Of a stretch of 30,312 nucleotides of DNA, positions 1 through 6,932 are shown one piece after another. The notes under the pieces were generated by a model, which worked only from the letters and a program-made list of their open reading frames with translations, ran no database searches and had not been told where the DNA came from. The number at the start of each line of letters is the position of its first letter. Position 1 is the first letter of the stretch. The position numbers and the translations under genes are program-made. Origin of the DNA: a virus; IMG/VR virus record IMGVR_UViG_3300020436_000054, positions 1 through 30,312 of that record. One strand, 5' to 3'.

Positions 1-1
1 T

Positions 2-1495
2 GGATGGATGACAGCTGCTGCTTTTGCTAAGGTATTTCCACAATATAAGATCAGACTTATAGAGAACCCAACTCAAAAACCATTGAGTGTTGGAGAGTCT
101 ACTCTTGGTCATTTCAATCGTTACCTAGATTGCCTAGGTATACAAGATACAGATTGGATGAAAGATTGTAATGCCACATATAAACTATCAATTCAATTTA
201 CTAACTGGCAGAATAAGGGTGACGTATTTCAATATCCCTTTGGGGATTTCGATTATACTAACGGTGACTTTCTAACATGGTATTATCTACATCATACATG
301 GCCACAGTTATTTCCTGATACAACATACTGTGAGTTCTACAACCCTGTTAGTTACCTAGCAAGTACAAATAAGATCGTAGACAACAATGTCTATGTACGT
401 AATTTTAGAAGGACGTGGGATACATCATATCATTTTGATGCTACAAAATTTGGCGGTTGGTTACGAGATAATCTCTGTCAAACTATAGAGCATACAAAGG
501 CAAGAATTATAACAACTCTCTATGATGATGAGTGTAACGTCAAAGCACTTGTAGATGATGAAGGACATCATTATGAGGCAGATTATTTTATAGACTGTAG
601 TGGATTTGGATCTGTACTCCTAGAGAAATCTATGGGTCAAGATTTTATAGAGTTCCCTAATCTACCAAATGATTCTGCTGTAGTTACACATATACCATAT
701 ACTGACAAAGAGTCAGAGATGAAAAACCAGACAGATGGTTTTGCTATGGATAATGGTTGGTGTTGGACTATACCACTGTGGGAAAATATTGGAAAGGGAT
801 ATGTATATTCTAGTAAGTTCTGTGGTAAAGATCAGGCAGAACAAGAGTTTAGAAAACACCTAGACTGGGGTGGTGAAGTAGAACATATAAAATTTAAACA
901 CGGTAAGAGAAGACTAGGATGGTCTCAGAATGTTATTGGTATTGGTCTATCATATGGTTTCTTAGAACCATTAGAATCTACTGGTTTGTTCACTACACAT
1001 GAGAACATACTTAGATTAATAGATACGTTCCAACGTAGAGACGGACATATTACACAGATAGACATAGATGGATACAATCATGCTGTACACTATGAACTAG
1101 AAGCAATGAAAGAGTTTGTAGAGATGCACTACTATCTCTCTCCTAGAACTGATACAGAATATTGGAGACACTATAGTAACAAGTCACCACTATCTTATGA
1201 ACACATGTTTGATAAGGTAGTTAGATCACCTCGTCTATATCAAGAGTTTATACATTGTTGGAACATATCTAACGCACCTAAAGATATGGGTGGACTACCA
1301 TATATCGCAGCGGGACTAGGATATCATCCTATCACTAAGGTTGACTATGAATATAAGATGGCAAGAGAGGAGTTCTCAATAGCATATCTTCACGAAGTTA
1401 AGGACAGACATTTCCATTATCGAAAATCTGTGCTAAAATACTTACAGAAGCAACCATCTCACTACCAGTATTTGAAACAGAGGATATATGTTTAG
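2..1495 (+). CDS. Flavin-dependent halogenase, tryptophan-halogenase family (5' truncated)
   Basis: FADH2-dependent halogenases oxidise halide to hypohalous acid, which a catalytic Lys delivers to an aromatic substrate. The reading frame is already open at base 2 (Gly-Trp before the first Met at base 8) and matches the tail of the N-terminal GxGxxG-W-M-T flavin motif, so the true start lies left of the window. Counting from the Met at base 8, the candidate catalytic Lys is K59 in a CNATYK context. The family motif GWxWxIP is at residues 250-256, and EPLESTG carries the conserved Glu at 323. The visible 495 residues are close to full family length. The stop overlaps the next start by 8 bases, so it heads or lies within the oxygenase operon. 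A cyanophage enzyme of this family (VirX1, Syn10) is known to halogenate, preferring iodide, small aromatics. The substrate here is unknown. Confidence 0.93.
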   Translation, partial: GWMTAAAFAKVFPQYKIRLIENPTQKPLSVGESTLGHFNRYLDCLGIQDTDWMKDCNATYKLSIQFTNWQNKGDVFQYPFGDFDYTNGDFLTWYYLHHTWPQLFPDTTYCEFYNPVSYLASTNKIVDNNVYVRNFRRTWDTSYHFDATKFGGWLRDNLCQTIEHTKARIITTLYDDECNVKALVDDEGHHYEADYFIDCSGFGSVLLEKSMGQDFIEFPNLPNDSAVVTHIPYTDKESEMKNQTDGFAMDNGWCWTIPLWENIGKGYVYSSKFCGKDQAEQEFRKHLDWGGEVEHIKFKHGKRRLGWSQNVIGIGLSYGFLEPLESTGLFTTHENILRLIDTFQRRDGHITQIDIDGYNHAVHYELEAMKEFVEMHYYLSPRTDTEYWRHYSNKSPLSYEHMFDKVVRSPRLYQEFIHCWNISNAPKDMGGLPYIAAGLGYHPITKVDYEYKMAREEFSIAYLHEVKDRHFHYRKSVLKYLQKQPSHYQYLKQRIYV

Positions 1496-2285
1496 AAAGA
1501 AAAAACCAAAAGCAAGGTTCTTTAGTTTACATCCTGGCGTACATACTCTACATCCTATTACTAAGGCAGCAGAACTTGATAGAGATTGGGTTGGCAAAGA
1601 AAGAGATGATTATAGAGAGAGATTAGGTAAGTGCCCTTTCAATAAAGTATTACAAGGAGAACAACATCATCCTAATTCTATAGGTCGTTGTCCTGCTATA
1701 AATTCTATTATGAGGACAGGTTATATTGTCTACGCTCCTGCTGACTTTAAGGTTCATACAAATGGAGACGGACATACTATACTGTTTACTACCACTCCTT
1801 TTAATCCACCATCATCAGATTACGTTGTACTTCATGAAACAGATGTAACAAAATGGTTGATGGATTCTAGTAAGGATACTACAATAGATCAAGTAGTAAA
1901 AATCAATACTACTTGGCGAGTACAGGCAGACGATGATGTCGTATTTCTCCAGACAAAAGTACCTTTCGTTAATGAAACTCGCTTCTCAGCAGTATCTGGT
2001 ATTCTCGATCCACGTACTGCTTATGAAGTCAATGTCCAACTCTTCTGGCACGTGATGGAGGGTGATGTAACAATTAAAGCAGGGACACCTCTCTGCTGTT
2101 ATGTACCCATGTCACGTAGGATGTTAGAAGACTTAGACATGTCTATTGATGTAGCAACTCCTACAGATTATAGACTCGAAGAAGAGTTTATGTTCACTGC
2201 GTACAATCAGTTTCCTGAGAATGTTAACACAACTCAGAGACAAATTAAAACTAATAAAATATTGAAGAAGTATTGGAATGGATGA
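1488..2285 (+). CDS. Conserved hypothetical protein in halogenase operon (possibly DUF6065-like)
   Basis: This is a 265-residue soluble protein with no signal peptide or membrane segment. It has a basic N-terminus (MFRKKKPKARFF), a Cys/His-containing segment around residues 45-70 (GKCPFNK, GRCPAIN), then a beta-rich body ending in TPLCCYVPM near residue 205. I do not recognise a catalytic motif. From memory the pattern resembles the uncharacterised DUF6065 family, but I cannot verify that. It starts inside the last 8 bases of the halogenase gene and its stop overlaps the next oxygenase start by 8 bases, so it is almost certainly co-translated with them. A substrate-binding or carrier role for the halogenase/oxygenase set is inference from context only. 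Confidence 0.75.
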   Translation: MFRKKKPKARFFSLHPGVHTLHPITKAAELDRDWVGKERDDYRERLGKCPFNKVLQGEQHHPNSIGRCPAINSIMRTGYIVYAPADFKVHTNGDGHTILFTTTPFNPPSSDYVVLHETDVTKWLMDSSKDTTIDQVVKINTTWRVQADDDVVFLQTKVPFVNETRFSAVSGILDPRTAYEVNVQLFWHVMEGDVTIKAGTPLCCYVPMSRRMLEDLDMSIDVATPTDYRLEEEFMFTAYNQFPENVNTTQRQIKTNKILKKYWNG

Positions 2286-2886
2286 ATCAATACCTTTGTT
2301 TTCTGTACCTGTAGTTAAGGGTAGAATAGTACCAGATGAGTATGCTGATGCTTCTACTGAGACTATGTTAAATCGTATCTTTCTTGATAGAAAGTTAGGT
2401 GAATTTGAGGGTGAGTCAGGTCTATCTACAGGTCCTGATGAGATGAAACTACATGAGAAAGAAGAACTTAAGTGGTTAATGAAGCCACTAGAATTTGCTG
2501 TCAAAGAATACTGGGTATATACTCTAGGATATAAGAAGATGGCAGATATTAAATGTAGAGATGGTTGGGCAAACAAACACTTCGCAGGAGATACTACAGT
2601 AGAGCATAGTCATAATGATGGATGGTGGGGTAGTTGTCAGATATCATGTGTATATTATTTTAGAAAACCAAAAGGATCTAGCAATATAAAATTCTGTAAT
2701 CCAAATGATTATATCTTACGTCAGCAACCATACGCTATGATGAAGGGGATACATACTATAGCGAGTGAGTTCCCTGCTAATCAGTACGAGTATATAATCT
2801 TCCCATCATGGGTGAGACATAGAGTAGATCCTAGCACTGTAGGACCTCGTATAGCAATGTCATTTAATTACTATGGATATGAGTAG
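2278..2886 (+). CDS. Putative Fe(II)/2-oxoglutarate oxygenase, HxH type (copy A1)
   Basis: The 202-residue protein has the double-stranded beta-helix signature of Fe/2OG oxygenases that couple 2-oxoglutarate decarboxylation to hydroxylation. The proximal metal motif is H110-S-H112 (EHSHNDGWWG), the distal His is H181 in FPSWVRHRV, and the 2OG-anchoring Arg is probably R191 in GPRIAMSFNYY. The layout resembles the phage/marine family usually annotated 2OG-Fe(II) oxygenase (PF13759/TIGR02466-like). The usual HxD acid is not at its expected place; His takes it, although D114 is close. It overlaps the upstream gene by 8 bases and the downstream gene by 14. The same architecture recurs at 3685-4245. 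The substrate is unknown. Confidence 0.8.
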   Translation: MDESIPLFSVPVVKGRIVPDEYADASTETMLNRIFLDRKLGEFEGESGLSTGPDEMKLHEKEELKWLMKPLEFAVKEYWVYTLGYKKMADIKCRDGWANKHFAGDTTVEHSHNDGWWGSCQISCVYYFRKPKGSSNIKFCNPNDYILRQQPYAMMKGIHTIASEFPANQYEYIIFPSWVRHRVDPSTVGPRIAMSFNYYGYE

Positions 2887-3685
2887 ACTCCCTATATCTA
2901 AAAGGGTATACCAAGAAACAAAACCTATCTTCAAACCAGTGAGTGAGTGGTCATATACTTACCACAGTAAGTATTGGGTTGTAAGAGATATATTTAAAGA
3001 AGGTGGTCTAGATTTATTCAAGGACATCGCTAGTTCTTATCCTATTGTAGATACTAACAATCACGATGGGGACTTTGATCACAATCCTTTTATGGTACAT
3101 CATCTACCATACTGGATCACACAACCTCTATGTGAGGCAGTAAGAGAATTTGTAATTAGAGAACACTTTGGTCAAGGACCTGAAATGGAACTGATAGATG
3201 AACGTCTGTCAGAGTGGGGTAACGTATACTTCAAGGACGAGTGTCGTCCTCTAGTAAATTCATATATCCCACATGTAGACTTCCCTGATGATGAGGGATG
3301 GATAGGAAACTTATGGTTGTCAGAACATGAAGAAGGACAAACAACAACAAACATCTATGAATATAAAGGAGAGATTGATCAAGGACGGTACGATTTCCAA
3401 CTCGATCCACGTCACCAACGGTATAAAGAGTGGCACGAGTGGGTTGGAGACGGTAGAAATCACACAGAAGGTTTCCAAAATCTCACAGGTCAAAAAGCAT
3501 TCCACTGGGGATTCCGACAAGTAGGCAAGGCACCATGTGAACATGGCACTATGACAATTTACAATGGCAACATACCACATTGCCCTTTTGTCGATGATAG
3601 TGTAGAATATAGATGGTCTCATTGCTTTGGTTTCAAATACAAATCATTAGCAAAGGTCTTTAAAGCACAAGAAGTTCCTGTTTAA
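2873..3685 (+). CDS. Putative Fe(II)/2-oxoglutarate oxygenase, HVDFP type (copy B1)
   Basis: This 270-residue protein carries a canonical Fe/2OG facial triad: H134-V-D136 in PHVDFPDDEGW, distal H236 in GNIPHCPF and a probable 2OG-binding R247 in YRWSHCFGF. About 75 residues rich in charged and aromatic positions (roughly 150-225) separate the two halves, more than in its paralogue-like neighbour at 4242-4862, which shares the PHVDFP motif. It may belong to the DUF6445-type oxygenase-like proteins found near tryptophan halogenases; this is from memory and unverified. The start lies within the last 14 bases of the preceding gene, and a second in-frame Met (codon 3) is an alternative start. The stop shares one base with the next ATG (TAATG). 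Confidence 0.77.
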   Translation: MDMSRLPISKRVYQETKPIFKPVSEWSYTYHSKYWVVRDIFKEGGLDLFKDIASSYPIVDTNNHDGDFDHNPFMVHHLPYWITQPLCEAVREFVIREHFGQGPEMELIDERLSEWGNVYFKDECRPLVNSYIPHVDFPDDEGWIGNLWLSEHEEGQTTTNIYEYKGEIDQGRYDFQLDPRHQRYKEWHEWVGDGRNHTEGFQNLTGQKAFHWGFRQVGKAPCEHGTMTIYNGNIPHCPFVDDSVEYRWSHCFGFKYKSLAKVFKAQEVPV

Positions 3686-4245
3686 TGTTTCTAGAAGAAA
3701 TATTTCCCACCCCCATCTGGGGATTTGATCTTGACATAGATGTAGACAGTATCAAATACTGGTGCTACTCATGTATGAAAGAGAATCCTGGCAGACAAAT
3801 ATCTAACGTTGGTGGATGGCAATCAGAAGATTATAGAGAGTTTGGTCAGACACCATTGACTGAACTCGTGTTGTATATTGTCAGAGAATCTCATAACATA
3901 GCAAACGACATAGGTATACCTAAAGGTGATCGTTGGATAGAGAATCTATGGATCAATATCAATCCAAAGTATTCTTACAATCAGGTACACGTACACCCAG
4001 AAGCAAGACTATCTGGTGTGTTCTATGTGTCAGGTGCTGAGAACTCAGGTGATATATGTTTTACTAGATCTAATGGTTACTCTCTAGGAACAGTTGCCCC
4101 TAACTCTACTAGATACAGTAGTTGTGAATGGTGTTATCCACCCAAGAAAAACAGACTACTTATATTTCCTGCTTGGCAGGAGCATCACGTGAAAGCGAAT
4201 CTATCTGATGAAGATAGAATATCAATATCATTCAATATACGATGA
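3685..4245 (+). CDS. Putative Fe(II)/2-oxoglutarate oxygenase, HxH type (copy A2)
   Basis: At 186 residues this is the clearest TIGR02466/PF13759-like protein of the operon. The N-terminus (FPTPIWGFDLD) is typical of that family. The proximal motif H102-V-H104 sits in QVHVHPEA and is followed by a beta strand (LSGVFYV). The distal His is H167 or H168 in FPAWQEHHV, and R178 in DRISISFNI is the probable 2OG anchor. As in copy A1, His replaces the usual HxD acid, with E106 nearby. The start shares a base with the previous stop and the stop overlaps the next start by 4 bases (ATGA), so translation is coupled. Proteins of this family recur in marine T4-like phages, but I know of no established substrate. 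Confidence 0.85.
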   Translation: MFLEEIFPTPIWGFDLDIDVDSIKYWCYSCMKENPGRQISNVGGWQSEDYREFGQTPLTELVLYIVRESHNIANDIGIPKGDRWIENLWININPKYSYNQVHVHPEARLSGVFYVSGAENSGDICFTRSNGYSLGTVAPNSTRYSSCEWCYPPKKNRLLIFPAWQEHHVKANLSDEDRISISFNIR

Positions 4246-4862
4246 GAGAGTTTAGAAACTTTTTACCCATCTCGTTAGCAAACGAGTTACATGATAAGAT
4301 GACATCTAATGAGTTCCCTTGGTTCTGGTTAGATGATGTTACTGTATCTCCAGAGGAACGATCAGAAGTTCCTGAGTTTTACAGGAGTCAACCTGGCATG
4401 CACCATACACCATATCGTGATGGTAACATGAGTACATGGTATGGTGACTTTAGTTTCTTCTTTCATTACATCGTTGATGTTATGAATCTAGATTACAAAG
4501 ACTGGTATCTATCCAGACTAAGATGTGGATTAAACTTCCCTACATTCAGAGAAGAACATTTCCTACACAATCAACCACACGTTGACTTTCCTGAGTCATC
4601 AGGTGTTGATCATTACACATGCCTATACTACGTAAATAATTCCGATGGTCCGACAGTCGTATTTGAAGAGAAAAAAGAATCGCCCAAGTATACGATTAAG
4701 TATAAATGCGATCCCGAAAAAAATAAGTTATTCGTTTTTGACGGTAAGCACTATCATGCTAGCTCATGTCCTCAACATCATGATGCACGGTTAGCAATCA
4801 CTATCAACATTGTAAAACGTCAACCTATTCAGAATGTTAAGCCGTTTCTTCGCGTCGCGTAA
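4242..4862 (+). CDS. Putative Fe(II)/2-oxoglutarate oxygenase, HVDFP type (copy B2)
   Basis: This 206-residue protein has a full Fe/2OG triad: H113-V-D115 in QPHVDFPESSG, distal H172 in GKHYHASS and probable 2OG-binding R183 in DARLAITIN. The PHVDFP motif and general layout match the 270-residue protein at 2873-3685, but the segment between the triad halves is much shorter. The stretch from about 4640 to 4745 has more CG dinucleotides and A-runs than its surroundings, which may reflect a different history for that segment. It overlaps the upstream gene by 4 bases and the downstream gene by 29, so it belongs to the same translational unit. The substrate is not known; context suggests it works with the halogenase. 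Confidence 0.8.
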   Translation: MREFRNFLPISLANELHDKMTSNEFPWFWLDDVTVSPEERSEVPEFYRSQPGMHHTPYRDGNMSTWYGDFSFFFHYIVDVMNLDYKDWYLSRLRCGLNFPTFREEHFLHNQPHVDFPESSGVDHYTCLYYVNNSDGPTVVFEEKKESPKYTIKYKCDPEKNKLFVFDGKHYHASSCPQHHDARLAITINIVKRQPIQNVKPFLRVA

Positions 4863-5526
4863 TCTATACTGCGATGATGGAGTGGTTCACATTCGCAGTT
4901 TTTTAGACGACCCAACTCAATACCTATCATGGAAAAGTGTAGAGCATTGTCTTACACGTGATGATGTATTCTGGGAACTCATAGACAAGAAAGGACATAA
5001 AAAGAATCTTCAACAGTACAAACCTTACTGGTCTCCTGTACCATGTCAGGATAAGAACACAATATATGAACACATACAAAACAAAGAAAGTTTTGTCATC
5101 ACAGGTTACAGTAAAGTAAATAGAAAAGCAAATGACCTGTGTATAGAGATAGAGAGATCTCTAGATGTCAATGTAGATATACATGTGTATGGAGGAAAAG
5201 GTGAGGCACCTTCATTCAAGACACACTGTGACCACTTCTCTAACTTTATTATACAGTGTGTAGGAGAGACATATTGGAAAGTATATAAGAACAAACAAAC
5301 ATCCCTACTTGCTTGTAGGAATGACAAACAATTAAATTATGATATAATGGATATAGAATGGGAGGGTGTATTATTACCTGGCGATCTCCTCTATATACCT
5401 GATAGAGCATACCATCAAGCTCTACCAGATAGACCTAGGTTGTCCATAAGTATTCCTTGTGTACCAACTGTATTAAACCCTGAGTTTTATGACAGACGTA
5501 ACTACAAAATACAAACCGATAATTAA
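4834..5526 (+). CDS. JmjC/cupin-like Fe(II)/2-oxoglutarate oxygenase
   Basis: This 230-residue protein resembles cupin_4/JmjC-type hydroxylases (the family of bacterial YcfD and human MINA53/NO66, which hydroxylate ribosomal-protein side chains). The metal motif is H131-C-D133 in THCDHF, followed by the JmjC-like GETYWKVYK segment whose Lys would bind 2-oxoglutarate. LLPGDLLYIP and distal H194 in AYHQALPD follow. JmjC enzymes act mostly on proteins, so a protein or peptide target is more likely than a free metabolite, though unproven. The ATG used here overlaps the upstream gene by 29 bases; I see no better downstream start before the conserved region. The stop overlaps the next gene by 38 bases. 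Confidence 0.82.
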   Translation: MLSRFFASRNLYCDDGVVHIRSFLDDPTQYLSWKSVEHCLTRDDVFWELIDKKGHKKNLQQYKPYWSPVPCQDKNTIYEHIQNKESFVITGYSKVNRKANDLCIEIERSLDVNVDIHVYGGKGEAPSFKTHCDHFSNFIIQCVGETYWKVYKNKQTSLLACRNDKQLNYDIMDIEWEGVLLPGDLLYIPDRAYHQALPDRPRLSISIPCVPTVLNPEFYDRRNYKIQTDN

Positions 5527-6106
5527 AGTTTGGAAAGAGGCAGTTCCTATTCCATTAGTCGATTACTTATATACTGAGTTTAGACTGATGCGGGATGCCC
5601 TACTTGCCATGGGTAGTAATGAGGGTTATAATGACCCCACTGTTCCTAATACCTTTTCTTGGTATTCACCTCTATGTTTTGAAGCATTGAGTCTACACTT
5701 GAAACCTCAAGTGGAAAAAATACTGAAGACAAGTATTGAACCAACCTATTCCTATGGACGCATATATACTGAAGGAAGTGAATTGGTCAGGCATACTGAT
5801 CGTCGTTCCTCAGAAATAGCAGTCAATCTGTCTATTGCTCGTGACATCAAGTGGGATCTAAATTTTTTATGGGAAGGGCAAACCTTACATATTGACTTAG
5901 AACCAGGAGATGTGGTAATATACAGTGGATCAATTCCACACTGGAGAGAGAAGTATACAGGCAAAGAGCATATCAATGCTTTCATGCAGTATGTCTATGC
6001 TGATGGTCTACACAAAGATTTGAAGTATGACACACGTCCTTACCTCGCCACACCTTTTGCTCTAGCACAGCAAGATATACAAGATGAAGTAAAAAATTAT
6101 GTCTGA
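5489..6106 (+). CDS. Prolyl-4-hydroxylase-like Fe(II)/2-oxoglutarate oxygenase
   Basis: This 205-residue protein has the layout of the prolyl-4-hydroxylase branch of Fe/2OG oxygenases. YGRIYTEGSELVRHTD gives H102-x-D104, the segment EPGDVVIYSGSIPHW gives distal H151, and K159 in TGKEHINAF is the probable 2OG-binding Lys. It starts 38 bases inside the preceding gene; the match to the domain begins soon after this Met, so a much later start is unlikely. The stop overlaps the next gene by 8 bases. It is the sixth oxygenase-like gene in a row after the halogenase. Phage members of this fold are common, but their substrates are largely unknown. Confidence 0.85.
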   Translation: MTDVTTKYKPIIKVWKEAVPIPLVDYLYTEFRLMRDALLAMGSNEGYNDPTVPNTFSWYSPLCFEALSLHLKPQVEKILKTSIEPTYSYGRIYTEGSELVRHTDRRSSEIAVNLSIARDIKWDLNFLWEGQTLHIDLEPGDVVIYSGSIPHWREKYTGKEHINAFMQYVYADGLHKDLKYDTRPYLATPFALAQQDIQDEVKNYV

Positions 6107-6404
6107 CGCACCAGAAACAGCAGGAATGGGTACCGTTGAAAATGAACCAGAAGAGTGGACATTTGATATGGTATGGGAAGACTTCGTTGCTCAGTTAACT
6201 GAAGCACGAGAAGAAGTTAGAGAGAAGGAGGAGGAGTTAGATAAGAACTCTAGTCTCATGACTCGTATTGATCTAACTGATCTTAATGACGCTCGCACTA
6301 AAGTGAATCGTCTTGAAGGTGCTTGTGAAGCACTTGATATTATACGCACCACCGTCCTAGGTGTCGAATCTAAAATCCAACGTACTGAGGAAACTACAGC
6401 ATGA
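6099..6404 (+). CDS. Small acidic coiled-coil protein
   Basis: This 101-residue acidic protein is dominated by predicted helix. Heptad-like runs of Glu, Leu and Arg occupy residues 35-50 (AREEVREKEEELDK) and 60-95. It has no cysteine-rich, membrane or catalytic motif, and I do not recognise a family. It starts 8 bases inside the last oxygenase gene and overlaps the following small gene by 4 bases, so it is the penultimate member of the operon. A scaffold or adaptor role for the oxygenases is possible but is inference only. Confidence 0.65.
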   Translation: MSDAPETAGMGTVENEPEEWTFDMVWEDFVAQLTEAREEVREKEEELDKNSSLMTRIDLTDLNDARTKVNRLEGACEALDIIRTTVLGVESKIQRTEETTA

Positions 6405-6601
6405 CCATTGAAGAAATGATTACAGACTTTACTGAGCAACAGAGCAAGGTAAAAGCAGAAGTGGCAGAAATAAAAGATGCCCTTAAAACAAGAGAAGACC
6501 AACTACTGCGTCTACAAGGAGCAATAGAAGGTCTTAGACTAGCAACACAGGATGGTAAGACTGAAGAAGCAGCACCTACCAAACCCGCTAAGGTAAAATA
6601 A
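6401..6601 (+). CDS. Small coiled-coil protein
   Basis: This 66-residue protein is almost entirely helical by eye (EEMITDFTEQQSKVKAEVAE, then KTREDQLLRLQGAIEGL), with an Ala/Pro/Lys-rich tail (AAPTKPAKVK). It looks like a short dimerising coiled coil. The start overlaps the previous stop by 4 bases (ATGA), so it is translationally coupled to the 101-aa protein. Its stop abuts, with no spacer, the stop codon of the convergent minus-strand gene, and no hairpin terminator is visible there. The function is unknown. Confidence 0.65.
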   Translation: MTIEEMITDFTEQQSKVKAEVAEIKDALKTREDQLLRLQGAIEGLRLATQDGKTEEAAPTKPAKVK

Positions 6602-6889
6602 TTATTCCACAAACTTAAGAAACTTACTTGATATCAAGTCATGTTTCTCATCAAACTCTAAACGTCTACGGGCATGGGTCTTATCTCCTTCAACAACGAG
6701 ATAGTATCTTTTACCGTAGATGTTTTTTGTTATGCCTATAGCAACGATAGGTCTTTCGTCATATTTGTCGCCAACATCAAAAGGAATGGTATCTGAAGTG
6801 CCATCAAATTTTGCTTCAGTTCTACTCCAGAGGTGTTCTCTGAGTCTATATTCACCTGTTGGTGCTTCTCTGTCTCTAAGTCCAGCCAT
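6602..6889 (-). CDS. Hypothetical protein, only minus-strand gene
   Basis: This 95-residue protein on the minus strand has a charged N-terminus and a beta-rich middle (PFDVGDKYDERPIVAIG, then YGKRYYLVVEGD) and a Lys/Phe-rich C-terminus. Amino-acid composition and the balanced hydrophobic pattern look like a real folded protein. The opposite frame across 6720-6926 has low-complexity Ser/Leu content and is its shadow. It is convergent with the oxygenase operon and divergent from the 2083-codon gene. Its leader contains the TATAAATA late promoter of that gene on the other strand. No strong ribosome binding site is evident. I do not recognise the family. Confidence 0.7.
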   Translation of the reverse strand: MAGLRDREAPTGEYRLREHLWSRTEAKFDGTSDTIPFDVGDKYDERPIVAIGITKNIYGKRYYLVVEGDKTHARRRLEFDEKHDLISSKFLKFVE

Positions 6890-6895
6890 GAGTTC

Positions 6896-6903
6896 TATAA
6901 ATA
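6896..6903 (+). promoter_or_regulatory. T4-like late promoter (TATAAATA)
   Basis: There is an exact match to the T4 late promoter octamer, 29 bases before the ATG of the subtilisin/Ig-domain gene, in the gap between divergent genes. It implies late transcription of the large gene and of genes 13-16 downstream. Confidence 0.8.
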
Positions 6904-6932
6904 CAAAAGAGGATAATACTGACTAATATTCA

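Noticed and set aside
2133-2576. 147-codon minus-strand open frame across the junction of two rightward genes
   Set aside because: It is antisense to two well-supported genes, has Ser/Leu/Ile-rich composition and no recognisable motif; it is a shadow frame.
3320-3622. Open frames on both strands overlapping the oxygenase at 2873-3685
   Set aside because: The oxygenase metal and 2OG motifs in the main frame span this region, so these frames are shadows.
6590-6620. Bidirectional terminator between the convergent genes meeting at 6601/6602
   Set aside because: No stem of useful length and no flanking T-run or A-run pair could be found.
6720-6926. 68-codon plus-strand frame opposite the minus-strand 95-aa gene
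   Set aside because: Ser/Leu-rich composition, contains the late promoter at its end, and competes with a more protein-like minus-strand gene.
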